From Datisca glomerata (Eukaryota; Streptophyta; Magnoliopsida; Cucurbitales; Datiscaceae), in assembly GCA_003255025.1 (NCBI GenBank), contig QANY01007449.1:1-64000 (forward strand): a stretch of DNA of 64,000 nt, read 5' to 3'. The notes beneath the pieces were generated by a model. That model made no database searches. It was not told where the DNA came from and was given only the letters and a program-made list of their open reading frames with translations. The position numbers and the translations under genes were made by a program. This document shows, piece by piece, positions 21,651 through 32,876 of the stretch. How positions within the stretch are numbered: position 1 is the first letter of the stretch; each line of letters starts with the position of its first letter.

Positions 21651-23780
21651 AATATATATAATATTTAAAGTTGTTATTCTTACTAATGAGTCACTACAAC
21701 TAAAATTATATATGAAGTGCAAGGTGCATTGTTTGGTGAATGTATTATTTAGCTCGGGAGTGTGATTGATGCATTTTTTAAATAGTCAAACTCCAATATA
21801 CTCCAAATTCATAAAGATTAAAAAATTACTTCATTGTCTATTTTTTTATAGCAAAGAAAGGAAATGAATATACTTAAGTTTTGCTAATCCCAAAATTTAG
21901 CTAAGGCATAATGGGGAGTAGTTGTGAAATTCGCACAAGAGAAGCACATTGAACAAGGAAAACCAATTACGCGTCCACCCCAAATACTGAAGGGAAATCG
22001 AAGTAACTTAATGATCTGCACGTCGTGTAAGCCAATGGAAGAACTCCTACCAAAAGAAAGTCTCGTTATGCCAAGCCCGAGAAAGAAAAATGAGTCCCCC
22101 AAGCCAACTAACTTGAAGATGACAAAAGATGGTTCATATTGAGTGATACAAAGGTGATTTGAACATGGAGAAAAAATGGAAGAAGAAGGCAAGTGAGAGA
22201 AACGTAGGGAGAATAAGCCATTGACGATCAAGACCAGAGACATCATGGATAAAGCAACAAAGCTCTATTGGTTGGATAAAAAAGAAGCAAAGTATTAAAG
22301 AGGATGATTCTCCATAAAAGGAAAAAGGATCACCTGTGAAAGTCACTCTTCCCAAAAGATGGAAGATCACACATGACCACTACAGTCGGCCAGTTGAAGT
22401 GCTCACACAAGTGAGACATCAGCACATAACTCAGAAGCTAGGTTAGTGAAGGAAGACCATGCGGAGTCCCTTGACGCCAAAATCCTAAGGAAAAACTATA
22501 AAAGGGGAAGATATTTGAGGAAATTGGCAAGAGTCGAGAGGTAAGTAAAATCCTTCATTGAACCAATCTTCAAAGCTTTCATGCAAATGAGGACCTCAAA
22601 CTTAGCTTAGAGGCTAGATTCATTTTCCTTACTCAAAGCTTGTGACATTTTCTTTGTAACATAGAGGCTCACTCAATACAAGAGGCCATTGCTCAATATT
22701 TGCTTAAATCACTTTTATTCTTTTATGCACTGTTTTTTTTTCATTTCTCATTTCTTTTACATTTGAGAGTCATGGAAAGAGATAATATTGTTTGAGGAAT
22801 TATGAAACATTCCGATCAAACATATATGCTTAATTCTTGACATTTCTCAATAAACTATGTTTTGACATAAATACGGAGCTCAATAGCCCAGCTCTGTATT
22901 CAGCCTATCTCTAAAGAAACACCCGCAACAAGTTTTTCTTCTATGTAGTTAGTGAATTAACAAAAAAACAAACATATTATGTGCAAAGCACGTACGCTTC
23001 AACTATTTTACTAAAGATGTGCTCTAATTCTTATAGATTTTGAAATATAAACAAATGGAATTTTAGAAAATTCATGCTAAAATAGTTTAGGAAAAACTAC
23101 AAAATACACCCTCTATGTTTACACTTTCAGTCATTTCTAACCTTGAAGTTTTATTTATGTCATTTCCAACCTTAAAGGTACATTTTTGAATTAAAACTAA
23201 CCTTCCATCTAGTTCCGTTAAAATTGCCATTATTATAGCCATTAGCTTATAAACTAAAACACAAAAACTCACTCGTTTTGGCTACTAATTAACCTAGGGT
23301 GAAATTAAACTACATTTCATTTCACTTCTCCTTCTCCATTTCACAAAACCCAACCATTTTAGAACTCATGCATGACCGCCAGACTTCTCCTTCGTCGAGC
23401 TCTAACGGTGAGAGTTGCTCGCACATTAGATAATTACTTTGATCATTTATGAGATATCAAACTTGGGATTTTAATTTTTTTTCCATTTAGATCTACTTTC
23501 TCCTTCAAATTTAGGGTTTTAATTTTGTTCCCTTCAGATTTGAGTAATTCACATTATAGGACAGTAGATTTTAACTCATTCACAAATGTCCCAATTATAA
23601 TTCGTGAATCTTCAGAGTTCTTTTTTTTATGAATAAGATCGGTATTGTCTAAAAAAATAGATCCATCAACAATCAATGAACAAACATATGAGCTATGATC
23701 ACTGTTAGAGTTCGACGAAGAAGTGTGACAAACGTGCTGAAAACCTGGAGAAGGAGAAGTTAAAAAAATGAAATTGGTCA
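21651..23780. other. Repeat-rich spacer with possible LTR fragment
   Basis: No gene seen. 21900-22950 has features of a decayed LTR: a TATA box in AAACTATAAAAGGGGAAG (22494-22511), a downstream leader ending in T-rich sequence, and an AATAAAC near 22850, but I find no matching second LTR and no ends. The open frames here (both strands, up to 120 codons) show no recognisable domain. 23093-23230 is one arm of a dispersed inverted repeat whose partner is at 42065-42200. Confidence 0.4.
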
Positions 23781-24920
23781 GAAAGGGATTGCGCCCTAAA
23801 AACACTAGAATTCTATTATATTATTGAGACATTTAATTCTGATTAGTTATATATAATTTATTCTTATATTATGTACAATGCATTATTATAAAAGATCCAC
23901 AAGCATAATAGTATTTGGTTTATGGGTCCTACGGATTTTAGCTCATGAGAACAAGTTATTGAACCAAGAGTCCTTTATGACTCGTAAATACTTAATTTTA
24001 GAGTCTATAGAGTTTAGCTCATGGGAACAAGATATTTAACAAAGAGTCATTTATGACTTGTAAATACTTAATTTCACAGTCTAGTGAAGCTGGGCGCATT
24101 GCTAAGAGAATATTGTAGTACATTAACTCTATTATGTAGAGTGTCTTACTTTGATCACTAAGTGGAGTATCTAGTTAATATGATAGCGCATTTGAAATGT
24201 ATTGAAATGACTAATGAGTCTAATTTTTAGTAAAGTACTATCAAGTGAAAATCATGACTCATTGCTATTATTTTACGAGTGCTCTCAATCTTCAGAGAGT
24301 TATAAACTTATATTTAATAATTTATTTATTTTGATCTATTAAGAATGAGACTCTATGAGTCAACATGTTCCGCAGGTTGGATGATTGAGTTATTAGATTG
24401 TGAGTCCATAGATTCTCAATAGTAGAATCCATAAACACTTTTAATTAAGTGACATAGTACCTCTTAGGTAATTCGTTTATATGGTCACAGTAAAGTAAGC
24501 GCTTAGCATGTCTTGTCGAGTACTAGAGATTTAATATTTTTACTTGAGGCATCAATTATGAAAATTATCATAGTTGACCGATAAAATGAATTTGAAACTT
24601 ATAATTATGATTTTATAGTAGAATTAATCGTAATTAATAATTAATAAGTTCTATTATAAGTTTAATCGGTAGAGTTTCTTAATTATATAGTCAAATATAT
24701 TTTTATCCTTATGATCTCCTTACTAGGCTCGGATTTGAGTTACGTTATGACGGGACTTGTTCAATAAATAAGTGGCTCAACGTGGATATCCTATAGTCAA
24801 CCATGTGGTCTAAAAACTAGCTCAGTGTTTCTTCTAAAAGGCCAACGATTAATTAAAATTAATTTATTTAATTTTAATTAATTAATTATAATAAAACCCA
24901 AACAACGGTTGAGAATTTAC

Positions 24921-25424
24921 TAGGGGTGTGCAACTGTCCTAAAAAAATGTCTCGTCCTGAAAAACCGCCCCGAACTTAGCGGGACGAGATGGTTTTTTGT
25001 TTTAGCCGGGACGGGACGAGACACAGGATAAAAGCCCATGTCCTGACTTTGTCCCATCCCGTCCCGATATATATATGCATAGTATTTTTTGTAATTTTAA
25101 CCTTAATTCTTTTAATTTTTAACCTTTATAACTTAGTCTAGTTTTTAAATTATTATTTATACTTTTTAGTAATAACCTAACTTAAATTATAACCTTAAAC
25201 GTTTCTAACTTTATAAACTAAAACCTAACCTATTTCAGGCCAATAAAATAAAAAAGCCCAATAAAATACATAAGTGCAAAAAAGGGCCGTTATTAATTTA
25301 ACCCAGAAAAATATCAAATTCAGCCCAAAATCCCTAAAAAACAGCCCAACGGTGTTCAAAACAGCCCAAAAGAGCCCAAAACGCAGCCCCAAAACAACTA
25401 AAACTTGTCCTGTGCACACCCCTA
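24921..25424. mobile_element. hAT-type MITE, 504 bp, in the outer 5' LTR
   Basis: Terminal inverted repeats TAGGGGTGTGCA / TGCACACCCCTA. Perfect 8-bp target duplication GAATTTAC at 24913-24920 and 25425-25432. The 3' LTR has one uninterrupted copy of the site (GGGAATTTTTCAACCG, near 41503), so the insertion is confirmed by an empty site. The inside has GGGACGAG/GTCCCGTCCC inverted motifs and no transposase. 8-bp duplication and TIR type point to the hAT superfamily. Confidence 0.92.
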
Positions 25425-25449
25425 GAATTTACCAACCGTTGCCTTGTTT

Positions 25450-25477
25450 CACATGGGTTACAATTGTAACCCATGTG
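25450..25477. repeat. Perfect 28-bp palindrome in outer 5' LTR
   Basis: CACATGGGTTACAA followed by its exact reverse complement. The 3' LTR keeps both 12-base arms around a 4-base centre (41531-41558). Confidence 0.9.
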
Positions 25478-25792
25478 AAGAGATGGCATTTTTTAAGCCA
25501 TTCTTCATAATTTCCTTTTTGGATAATTTTTGCTTCTTAAGAAATGAAGTAAAAATGCCATGGTTGAGCAAATTTTTTCTGAAGAAAAACATGAGTTAGC
25601 GTTTTGGTTTGATTTTATTTGAGTGTCCACTCACTAAAAAATTTTGGTTGACGGTTCAAGAAATAGTAGGGAAGACTATGAGGTTTCGATTTTCGATCAT
25701 CACGCTCCAAAATGTATTTTTTCTAATTCTTGAGTAGGTTATTTCTTGAATATTTCAAGATCCAGTATTTTCTGCTGCGACGATTCCTTTAA

Positions 25793-27247
25793 TTGGTATC
25801 AGAACAAAAATTTTGAATTATTCGAGAAATTGCTTGTGAAATATTATTGATATTTTTATTATTTTTTATATTACCATGCATAACCATTTAGATTTTATGT
25901 GTAAATTTCGGTTGGTTATATAATTAAAGGGATAATCAATGAAGATATTATTTTTCCCTTTAGGATTCATATCTAACTTTCATAGATTCTTGTAAACTTT
26001 CTTCGTGAAAGGAGTATCGAAGATGGATGATATCTCGCGTCAGCGTAGAAGTGGTTAAACGGTGAAAGATTGGCTATTTGGTTCATAACTTTTAGATCCG
26101 ATATCGGATTGAGCCGATTCAAATTCTCTGGAAAGATAATCGATGACCCACATTTTTGTGTTTCACCAAGAAGACCAGATTTGGATGTTTTCCCTGTCAA
26201 ATGTGAGGCTGAATTTGACACGTCAAGGAATGATGGAAATTTCAATTTTTTTGGTTCGGTTCATTGGAACGGGATGATTCTCGTGAGGCAATGGATGATG
26301 GTCGATGGTGGCCAGCAGATGCAACCCATGGTGAGATCAAGGGTTGAACAAGTTGTAGACGGTTCCGGTATCAGGGGTCGATCTCACTCTATCTTGAAGA
26401 TCAGTTTTAGACTTTAAATTAAGATATGGTAGGGTTATGCAAGGCTATAGTATATTTTATATACTTATCTTTTATACCTTACTATTTTTTTATTATATTT
26501 TATACTCAACATGTTTAGATAATTTTATTTTATGTACATCACATTTGGTTATCATGTGGCTTTAGGTTTTTAAAAGGATAAGCGTCTGTGATTGCATAAT
26601 GAAGATAATATTAAGCATAATTGATTAGGGTATGAAATGGCTAACCCTAGAAGCATGTTATTAGTTTTATTTAAATGTAATTTTTAATTTTTATAATCTC
26701 ACTAGATATTTAATTTCTCGTTAATTAAATTAAGAGATTATTAGAATTTTGATAAAATTATATTAACTTGAATATAATACAAATTGAGCATGTTTGTTTA
26801 ATCGAAGTTGATTGCTAAAAATTAGGTTGACTAATTACCTAATATCACTTAGTAACCCACGATAATAAAAACTCACATAATTTAGAAAATCAAGTGGGAG
26901 CGAGATCCTTAATCGAAATTCACGGTCTCCATTATTGGATCACAGTAAGGTGCTAGGATACATCATTTTCAATCTTAGAAGCTCCCTAAAAAAGGGCATT
27001 CAAAGTATCAGATATTATAAGTACGGCCTTCATAATAATCACCTTGATAAGTGAATTACTAGAAATGATCTGTCTAAGCAGGAGTTGTCCACTTATCACA
27101 AGTCTGAGGGTGAAATAGTAGTATACATTTGACTCGTTTTTATAGTATTCCGCCTAAGCGGTTCTTATTACTTATTTCAAGAGACCAAAGTTGAACGTTA
27201 GTTAATTGCTAGATATTAATACTAGATTAGTAGGATTAATATGTATT
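25793..27247 (+). mobile_element. Outer copia primer-binding site and 5' untranslated interior
   Basis: TTGGTATCAGAAC at 25793-25805 matches the initiator tRNA-Met PBS with one change. The rest looks like the long untranslated leader of plant copia elements. A 115-codon open frame at 26070-26417 has no recognisable domain and ends in stop. No gag sequence survives before the inner element begins at 27248. Confidence 0.6.
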
Positions 27248-28030
27248 TGTTGGGGGTTATGCACTCAAAACATGTGTATTGACATTTTGATATAAAATTT
27301 AAATAGGGTTACATTTTTCTTATAATAGTTCTTTTAAATTATTGTTGAATAATTTATATAAATATTTGAAAATTCCATATTCATTAATGAGACTATGATC
27401 GTGTATTAGTACGAGAGGATTAAAATCATAGATAATGAATGAAATTATCAACAACATATTAAAGAATGGAAACTTTAATGAATGGTTGCTAGTACAGTTC
27501 ACCAAACATTATGAATGCGTCTCATCTAGATCCAGATCATTGATGTGGATAGACATCTTAGTGAATGTACTTTATATATTAAGATTGTATATAACAGGAC
27601 CGATGTGGATTAATATATTTATTTACGTGTCGTTTATCATAAAAATTTAATACACATCAATTCGATGATCATGTGTAGATCAGTCTGAATCCTGAGTAGT
27701 CATAAACTCCTATGCATATTTACTGAATCTTTTGATTCACTCGTTAAGGTCTGTTTGTTAATCAGGCTAGTTACTTTTGTTTTGAAGATTCAGTGAAGTG
27801 GATGGTTGAGGACATGATCTTACAAGATTTGAAATCTAAGCTTTTCTAACGGATCGTATATTGGTTCTCTTAAGTGTTAATTCTAGAACTGAATGGTTAT
27901 TGAGCTCAAATTTATAATAAGATTATAAATTAGTCATTCACTAGTGAATTAATGGTAATTAAGGATCAAGAGATAATTAGAAGGGTAAAATGATAATTTT
28001 GACAAGTTCTAATTTACGAACCAATAATTG
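27248..28030 (+). repeat. Inner copia 5' LTR, left part
   Basis: Starts TGTTGGGGGTT. Its last 90 bases (GGGTAAAATGATAATTTTGAC ... AATTGGAG) match 38755-38828 in the 3' LTR. Cut at about 28030 by EPRV sequence. Confidence 0.72.
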
Positions 28031-28549
28031 GAGGATAAAACTGCCTTTCCAGTACCCTTTGGCCATTATGAATGGAATGTTTTACCATTTGGTGTGAAAA
28101 ATGGTTCATCTGAATTTCAACATATCATGAATGATATCTTTAAAGCTTATACTGCATTTATTATCTGTTACATTGATGATGTCTTAGTATTCTCATCATC
28201 TATAGATCAGCATTTTAAACATCTACATAATTTTAAGAATGTTGTTAACCGAAATGGTTTAGTTTTATCTGCCAGTAAAATAAAATTATTCCAAACAACA
28301 GTAAGATTCTTAGGCCATAACATTTCTAATGGCACTATCATTCTTATTAACCATAGTATAGATTTTACATCTAAATTTTTAGATGAGATTAAGGATAAAA
28401 CACAATTACAAAGATCCTTAGGAAGTCTGAACTATATCCGTGATTTTTATCCAAAATTAGCTCAGGATACTGCTCTTCTGAATAAGAGACTTCAGAATAA
28501 ACCTATTACTTGGACACCAAATTTGACACTAGCTGTAAAAAAACATTAA
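28028..28549 (+). pseudogene. Florendovirus-like reverse transcriptase (palm to thumb)
   Basis: An open stretch of 173 codons. Contains FPVPFGHYEWNVLPFGVKN, the intact catalytic CYIDDVLVF (YIDD at 28169-28180), KIKLFQTTVRFLGH and SLNYIRDFYPKL in the thumb. The N-terminal fingers are missing because the fragment starts at the insertion junction. The apparent ATG at 28028 belongs partly to junction sequence and is not the natural start. Confidence 0.88.
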
Positions 28550-29012
28550 AACTAAAATAAAACAGTTACACTATTTAGCTTTACCAAATCCTACAAGGCA
28601 TAAAATTCTAGAAACCGATTCTTTCAATCTAGGTTATGGAGGTATTCTCAAACACATAAATCTTCATAATCAAAAAGAAGAATTATTAAGATTCACCTCT
28701 GGTACTTGGAAAGGACTAGCAAAAAATTATCCGACGATTAAACAAGAATGTTTAGCAATAGTGAAATGTGTACTAAAGTTTCAAGATGATCTGTTAAATC
28801 AACATTTTCTAATCTGTGTTGACTGCTCTGCAGCAAAATAAATCTTTAAGAAAAATGTACAAAATCTTGCATCTAAACAGATATTTGCATCATAGCAGAT
28901 TATTTTATCTATTTTTTATTTTGACATTGAGTATATTAAAGGTGAACAGAATTCTCTTTCTGATTTTCTAACCCGTGAATATTTACAAGGACAAAACTCT
29001 AATAATGAGTAA
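28550..29012 (+). pseudogene. Florendovirus-like RNase H
   Basis: After a frameshift near 28545 the frame continues with ETDSFNLGYGGIL (first acidic residue region), FTSGTWKGLAKNYPTIKQE, IVKCVLKFQDDLLNQHFLI, and ends with EYIKGEQNSLSDFLTREYLQGQ and stop TAA at 29010-29012. Two in-frame stops interrupt it. In the cell RNase H removes the RNA strand during reverse transcription. Confidence 0.83.
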
Positions 29013-30360
29013 CCGAAGAAGAGGCCGCAACTCTTATGGGCGCAGATGAGGTAGAAACACTCTGCAATATCTGAATAATGGGATCTTTTGGCCATCAGAA
29101 TTCCTAAGTGTACAAGAGGTTACTCACAAGAGTACTAAAGAGGTCCTTTTGACACTAGAGTAGTATGTTCCTAACCGTATCTCTGAGGAAACAATCCTCA
29201 TTATTGAACCGAATGATGAAAAATGAATGGAAGATCCATGAGAGATAAAGACTCGTTATCTCTCCACACAACAGTACCCAACCAAATTCGAACATTATAG
29301 ATATAGCTATGAATCTATAGTAGTCCAATCTGGAAGCATAGAAATAAGACATACATTCCATGACTCTAACCGAAATACCAGCCCTATTACTTTCAGTAAG
29401 GTTGTAATCCGTAACTTCATCTCCATCAATCAATAGGGTCTGCACCCCCATACTACCAGAACTATGGAGATACATCAAAAAACTGTAAAATACAGTTATT
29501 GGGATTACATGAAATCCTTTACAAATACGTTTTATTATCAAAATCTGATACGTAACCATACGTGGTTTATCCGTATATGTTCCAAAGTATTAGACGCAAG
29601 TCTACTAAATTGGTTCCTCCTATAGTGGGATAATTTTGGTCTCATGTTTGATACTTTACCTGAAGTACTTCAAATTGAATTTAAGGAATGGCATTCACAA
29701 TATGTCTTTCTCAATAAAAACATTACCGTATCAAAGACGTCGGTACATTTTATTATCCGATTCAATATCCCATGGATTTGGAAACGGGATCTCAAATGTG
29801 AATACCAGAATGGTATACCTGTACTTAAACGAATCTTCTTCACAAAATGGCGGGATAAATGTATGAAACCCCTCTTAACTGAATTAATTAAGATGATTAA
29901 AACCCATGTACAAGCCTGCTATGAAGCAGTGCCTAAGACGTTACCAGCATCAACGACCAATCCATTCTTAAATGCTCAAAACATAATTAAACAACAGCTC
30001 CCACCCATCAGTGAAAAAGAACTGGCCGTCAAAACCATGGACTTTGTCAAAAACCAGTTCCAATATGGTTTTGGATCCGACACCTCCTCCATGGTTACAT
30101 CTAGTGCACACCCGAGTCCACAACGGTAATCAACTCAGACTAATCTACCTACTACAGATCTCAGTCTTGACCTCACTCAACATAATGCCTTCATCATCTT
30201 AAGCGGTGAAAGTCAAGACTCGAATGATGATCTGCTAGATCTGTCCGCAGAACTAGACCCATCAGAGCCAGCCATTGCTGACTTTTGGAAATCTTTGACT
30301 TCTATCATTTCAGACCAGATCGAAAAAGACAGGAAAAATAAAATTGATCTGATATGATCT
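29005..30360 (+). pseudogene. Florendovirus-like ORF2 (unknown function)
   Basis: ATG at 29005 overlaps the RNase H stop (ATGAGTAA), a usual coupling of two viral ORFs. Starts MSNRRRGRNSYG. The domain then follows in several frames: QYPTKFEHYRYSYESIVVQS, FHDSNRNTSPITFSK, SYWDYMKSF, then 161 open codons at 29644-30129 with FNIPWIWKRDL and FFTKWRDKC. These align with the ORF2-type domain of the AlkB-lineage copies (FYRDILVETKSI, PWILKWQY, YYTKWLDK). No AlkB domain is present before it. An acidic tail follows to about 30360. Confidence 0.72.
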
Positions 30361-30559
30361 AATCATCCGATAACGACCATACCATTATTGCAGACAGCTG
30401 TCATGCACCATCAGAAGCAAACAAAAAAGTAGATTCCTCAACTAAACAAGTGGAAGTCTCTCATGCAGCAACACTACTTGTATAATAATCAGTTGTGATA
30501 ATTTTACTTGTACCATAGTTACTTTACGATATACTCTAATTACTTTTATATACGTAAGT

Positions 30560-30900
30560 TAAGTTGCTTTATTATAAAAGGGCACCTCACCCTTGTGGAG
30601 GATCATCGCATGTTTTAATATTTCCCTTTAGTGTGTAATAGGACGCTTATGTGCTGAGCAAGAAATAAATGTTCTCCTTTGCCTATACACACTCTCTCTA
30701 AACTTTCTCTCTCTACTCATCTTGTCTCCGTTTCATTCTTCGTACAACTTTCACGCAATTAACGTTGCTATTCTCCGGAGCTCCAATGCTCCCTAACCGT
30801 AAACTGTACCTATAATGGTTAGCCCCCTCACTTGATGGGTGCGTTTTGGTTAGCCGTAAGTTGGTATCAAAGCCATGAGTAGTCTTGGTTATGTACTGTT
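30560..30900 (+). promoter_or_regulatory. Florendovirus-like promoter, leader and PBS
   Basis: TATAAAAG at 30573-30580 in TTATTATAAAAGGGCACC, then a TC-rich leader (CACTCTCTCTAAACTTTCTCTCTC, about 30690). PBS TGGTATCAAAGCC at 30862-30874 has one change from the tRNA-Met consensus. The first ORF ATG follows at 30942. Confidence 0.75.
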
Positions 30901-30941
30901 TATATTCTCTTTACATTAGGCATACATGGTCACACACACAC

Positions 30942-31858
30942 ATGTCTGACCTTAGCTCTGCATCTATAACATTCATAGCTAATACTATAGCCTTCATATA
31001 TGAGGTAACCGAATTAACTGCATATCAAGATGTAAAAGAAGCCTTAGATAAATGTACTATACGAAGGTAAAACCCGAAACAAATTTATAAAATTGGAGCA
31101 TTTCATTTCACTAGCCACAAAATAATTAAAACTTGTGAATATACCATCCCATTACAGCATAATGATGATATCATTTATCTGCTACATATTCATGATTTAT
31201 ACCCGTTCATGCAAAAATAGCATACAATGCACCTTTAGAGATGGTATGTGTCTGAACTGGAAAGCTTCCTTTATGGGAGCCATAGAAACTAGTTTATCTC
31301 ATGGACCCATTTATTTTAATATTTATCCGAATTTAAGTATTGCGTTGTCTGACAGCAATCTAGCCAAAGTGCTTGAACTGAGAGTTCAATCTCATGATTA
31401 TGATTATCTACCAGGATCTTCTCCCTTTGCAATCCTATTTAGGATTCATCTTAAGATTATCACAACCTTAAATCATTATACCAGAAAGCAAAGTGAGTAA
31501 GGACATACAGTCTTTATTGATACTAATCTGTTCAACAGCCGAGTTGATGTTCACCGTATGATTTCCTGATCTAAAATCACCTTTCCTGACACCTGGAAAA
31601 TCCCCCAGACTGTTCCTACCAGACCTATCATCAGACAATCCATCAAAGATGTCATCCAAACCCAAGGAGGAAATGCCTATCTTCATTTTCAGAAACCAAC
31701 TCTACCTCTGACCAGAAGCCCTTCTAGTCTAAGCAGCCGTAGTATTCGTCCCTATAAGGTGGAAATACCTAAATCCTCTAGAGCATCCATAGATGACCCT
31801 CTCGAATCAGAAGAATCTAATCATTCTTTTCTCACAAAAGATCATATTAGAGGAATTC
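30942..31858 (+). pseudogene. Florendovirus-like ORF1 start with movement protein domain
   Basis: ATG at 30942 (MSDLSSASITF) opens ORF1. After shifts, 31135-31500 is open for 121 codons with the 30K-type movement protein core: ETSLSHGPIYFNIYPNLSIALSDSNL and later LPGSSPFAILFRI. After a stop at 31498-31500 the same frame continues with GHTVFIDTNLF, WKIPQ and a Ser/Pro-rich tail to about 31858. Such proteins move virus between cells through plasmodesmata. Truncated by the integration junction. Confidence 0.72.
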
Positions 31859-32876
31859 ATATAAATATAATTTTCAGAAATTATATATACAAATAATTAT
31901 CGATTATTTTTTTAATTATTGATATGTGAGACAGAATATCTAATTTATGAAATTAGATAATTAAACTATTATTAGATAATAGTTTGAATCAATTAAATCT
32001 GTTATTTGTGAAATAACAGATAATTTAGTTGATAGAGATAATCAGATAAGTTAAGTTTGAATTGACTGATATCTAGAATATCTATCTGATTAAAATAAAT
32101 ATTTAATTTGTAGTAATTGCCACGTGTCGATTAATGATTGAGAAATATAGATCACCATGGATTGCTGTAGTGTCACGTGGCACTACAGCAGTGTAACACA
32201 TAGTGTCGTGAGGCACTGTCATGGTTTATGCCAACTATGGTGCGGTGTGGCACTGCAGTTGTGCACCATTATATAGTGGATCCCATTGTATTGGGCAATT
32301 GAAAATTAAATATTAATTTTTAATTATCCCTAAATATCTGATACGTCATTATCTAGAAAAGATACATATATTATTCTAGTGGCCTCAGCTGATGAATAAG
32401 TTCATCAGTTAATCAATCAAGAATTGAATAGAGAACACAGTTAGTGTCGGTGTATTTTTCGTTGCGATTAAAAGTTAATCAAATCTCTAGATCTCATGTG
32501 TTGAGTACATCTAGAGATAGAAAAAATGTCTTGTAAAATTCTATGTGCCCACGCATGTCATAGTGCGTTGAAGATTGACTTGAAAGATCTTGGTATGGAT
32601 CTCAGAGTCTACTAATCGTTGGAACGGTTTCGTGGGATGGAGGATCGTTCAACTTTGCAAGGACACTTGATATAGACTACAAGAGGTATATGATTCCTAA
32701 CCTTGTTGTAGATTTAATGTATAAATATATAATGGATCCTGATTGAAAAGATCTTTAAAAAAAAAATTTATTTCTAAAAATCGTTGCGTCTCGCTTGTTT
32801 TCTTTTTATCGAAAAAGATTTGTTTTTATTAAAAAAATTTAACGCCTCTGCTGCGCGTTCGCCGCATTTTTCAACA
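31859..32876 (+). repeat. Inner copia 5' LTR, right part
   Basis: Resumes at ATAAATATAATTTTC and matches 39170-40256 of the 3' LTR (AATTATCGATTATTTTT, GTGAAATAACAGATAATTTAG, TGATTGACTTG.AAGATCTTG). Ends CATTTTTCAACA at 32876, next to the PBS. Confidence 0.82.

Larger units (their letters stand above)
23781..25792 (+). repeat. Outer copia 5' LTR (contains hAT MITE)
   Basis: Aligns with 40266-41874 throughout. The first four bases of the expected TGTTAGGATTGTGCC start are altered. It is longer than the 3' LTR, chiefly because of the 504-bp MITE at 24921-25424 plus its 8-bp target duplication. Followed directly by the primer-binding site. Confidence 0.85.
28031..31858 (+). mobile_element. Second EPRV (florendovirus-like) fragment inserted in copia LTR
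   Basis: A 3.8-kb linear piece of a different pararetrovirus, beginning inside RT and ending after the movement protein, so it spans the genome's origin. Order: RT, RNase H, ORF2, promoter, PBS (30862-30874), movement protein. It replaces roughly 340 bases of the LTR (38829-39170 of the 3' LTR has no counterpart in the 5' LTR). The arrangement of two ORFs with tRNA-Met PBS fits florendoviruses; genus is an inference. Confidence 0.83.

Noticed and set aside
22970..23010. Second Helitron end (GTGCAAAGCACGT hairpin, then TTCAACTA)
   Set aside because: The end reads CTAT rather than CTRR, and no TC-type start was found upstream.
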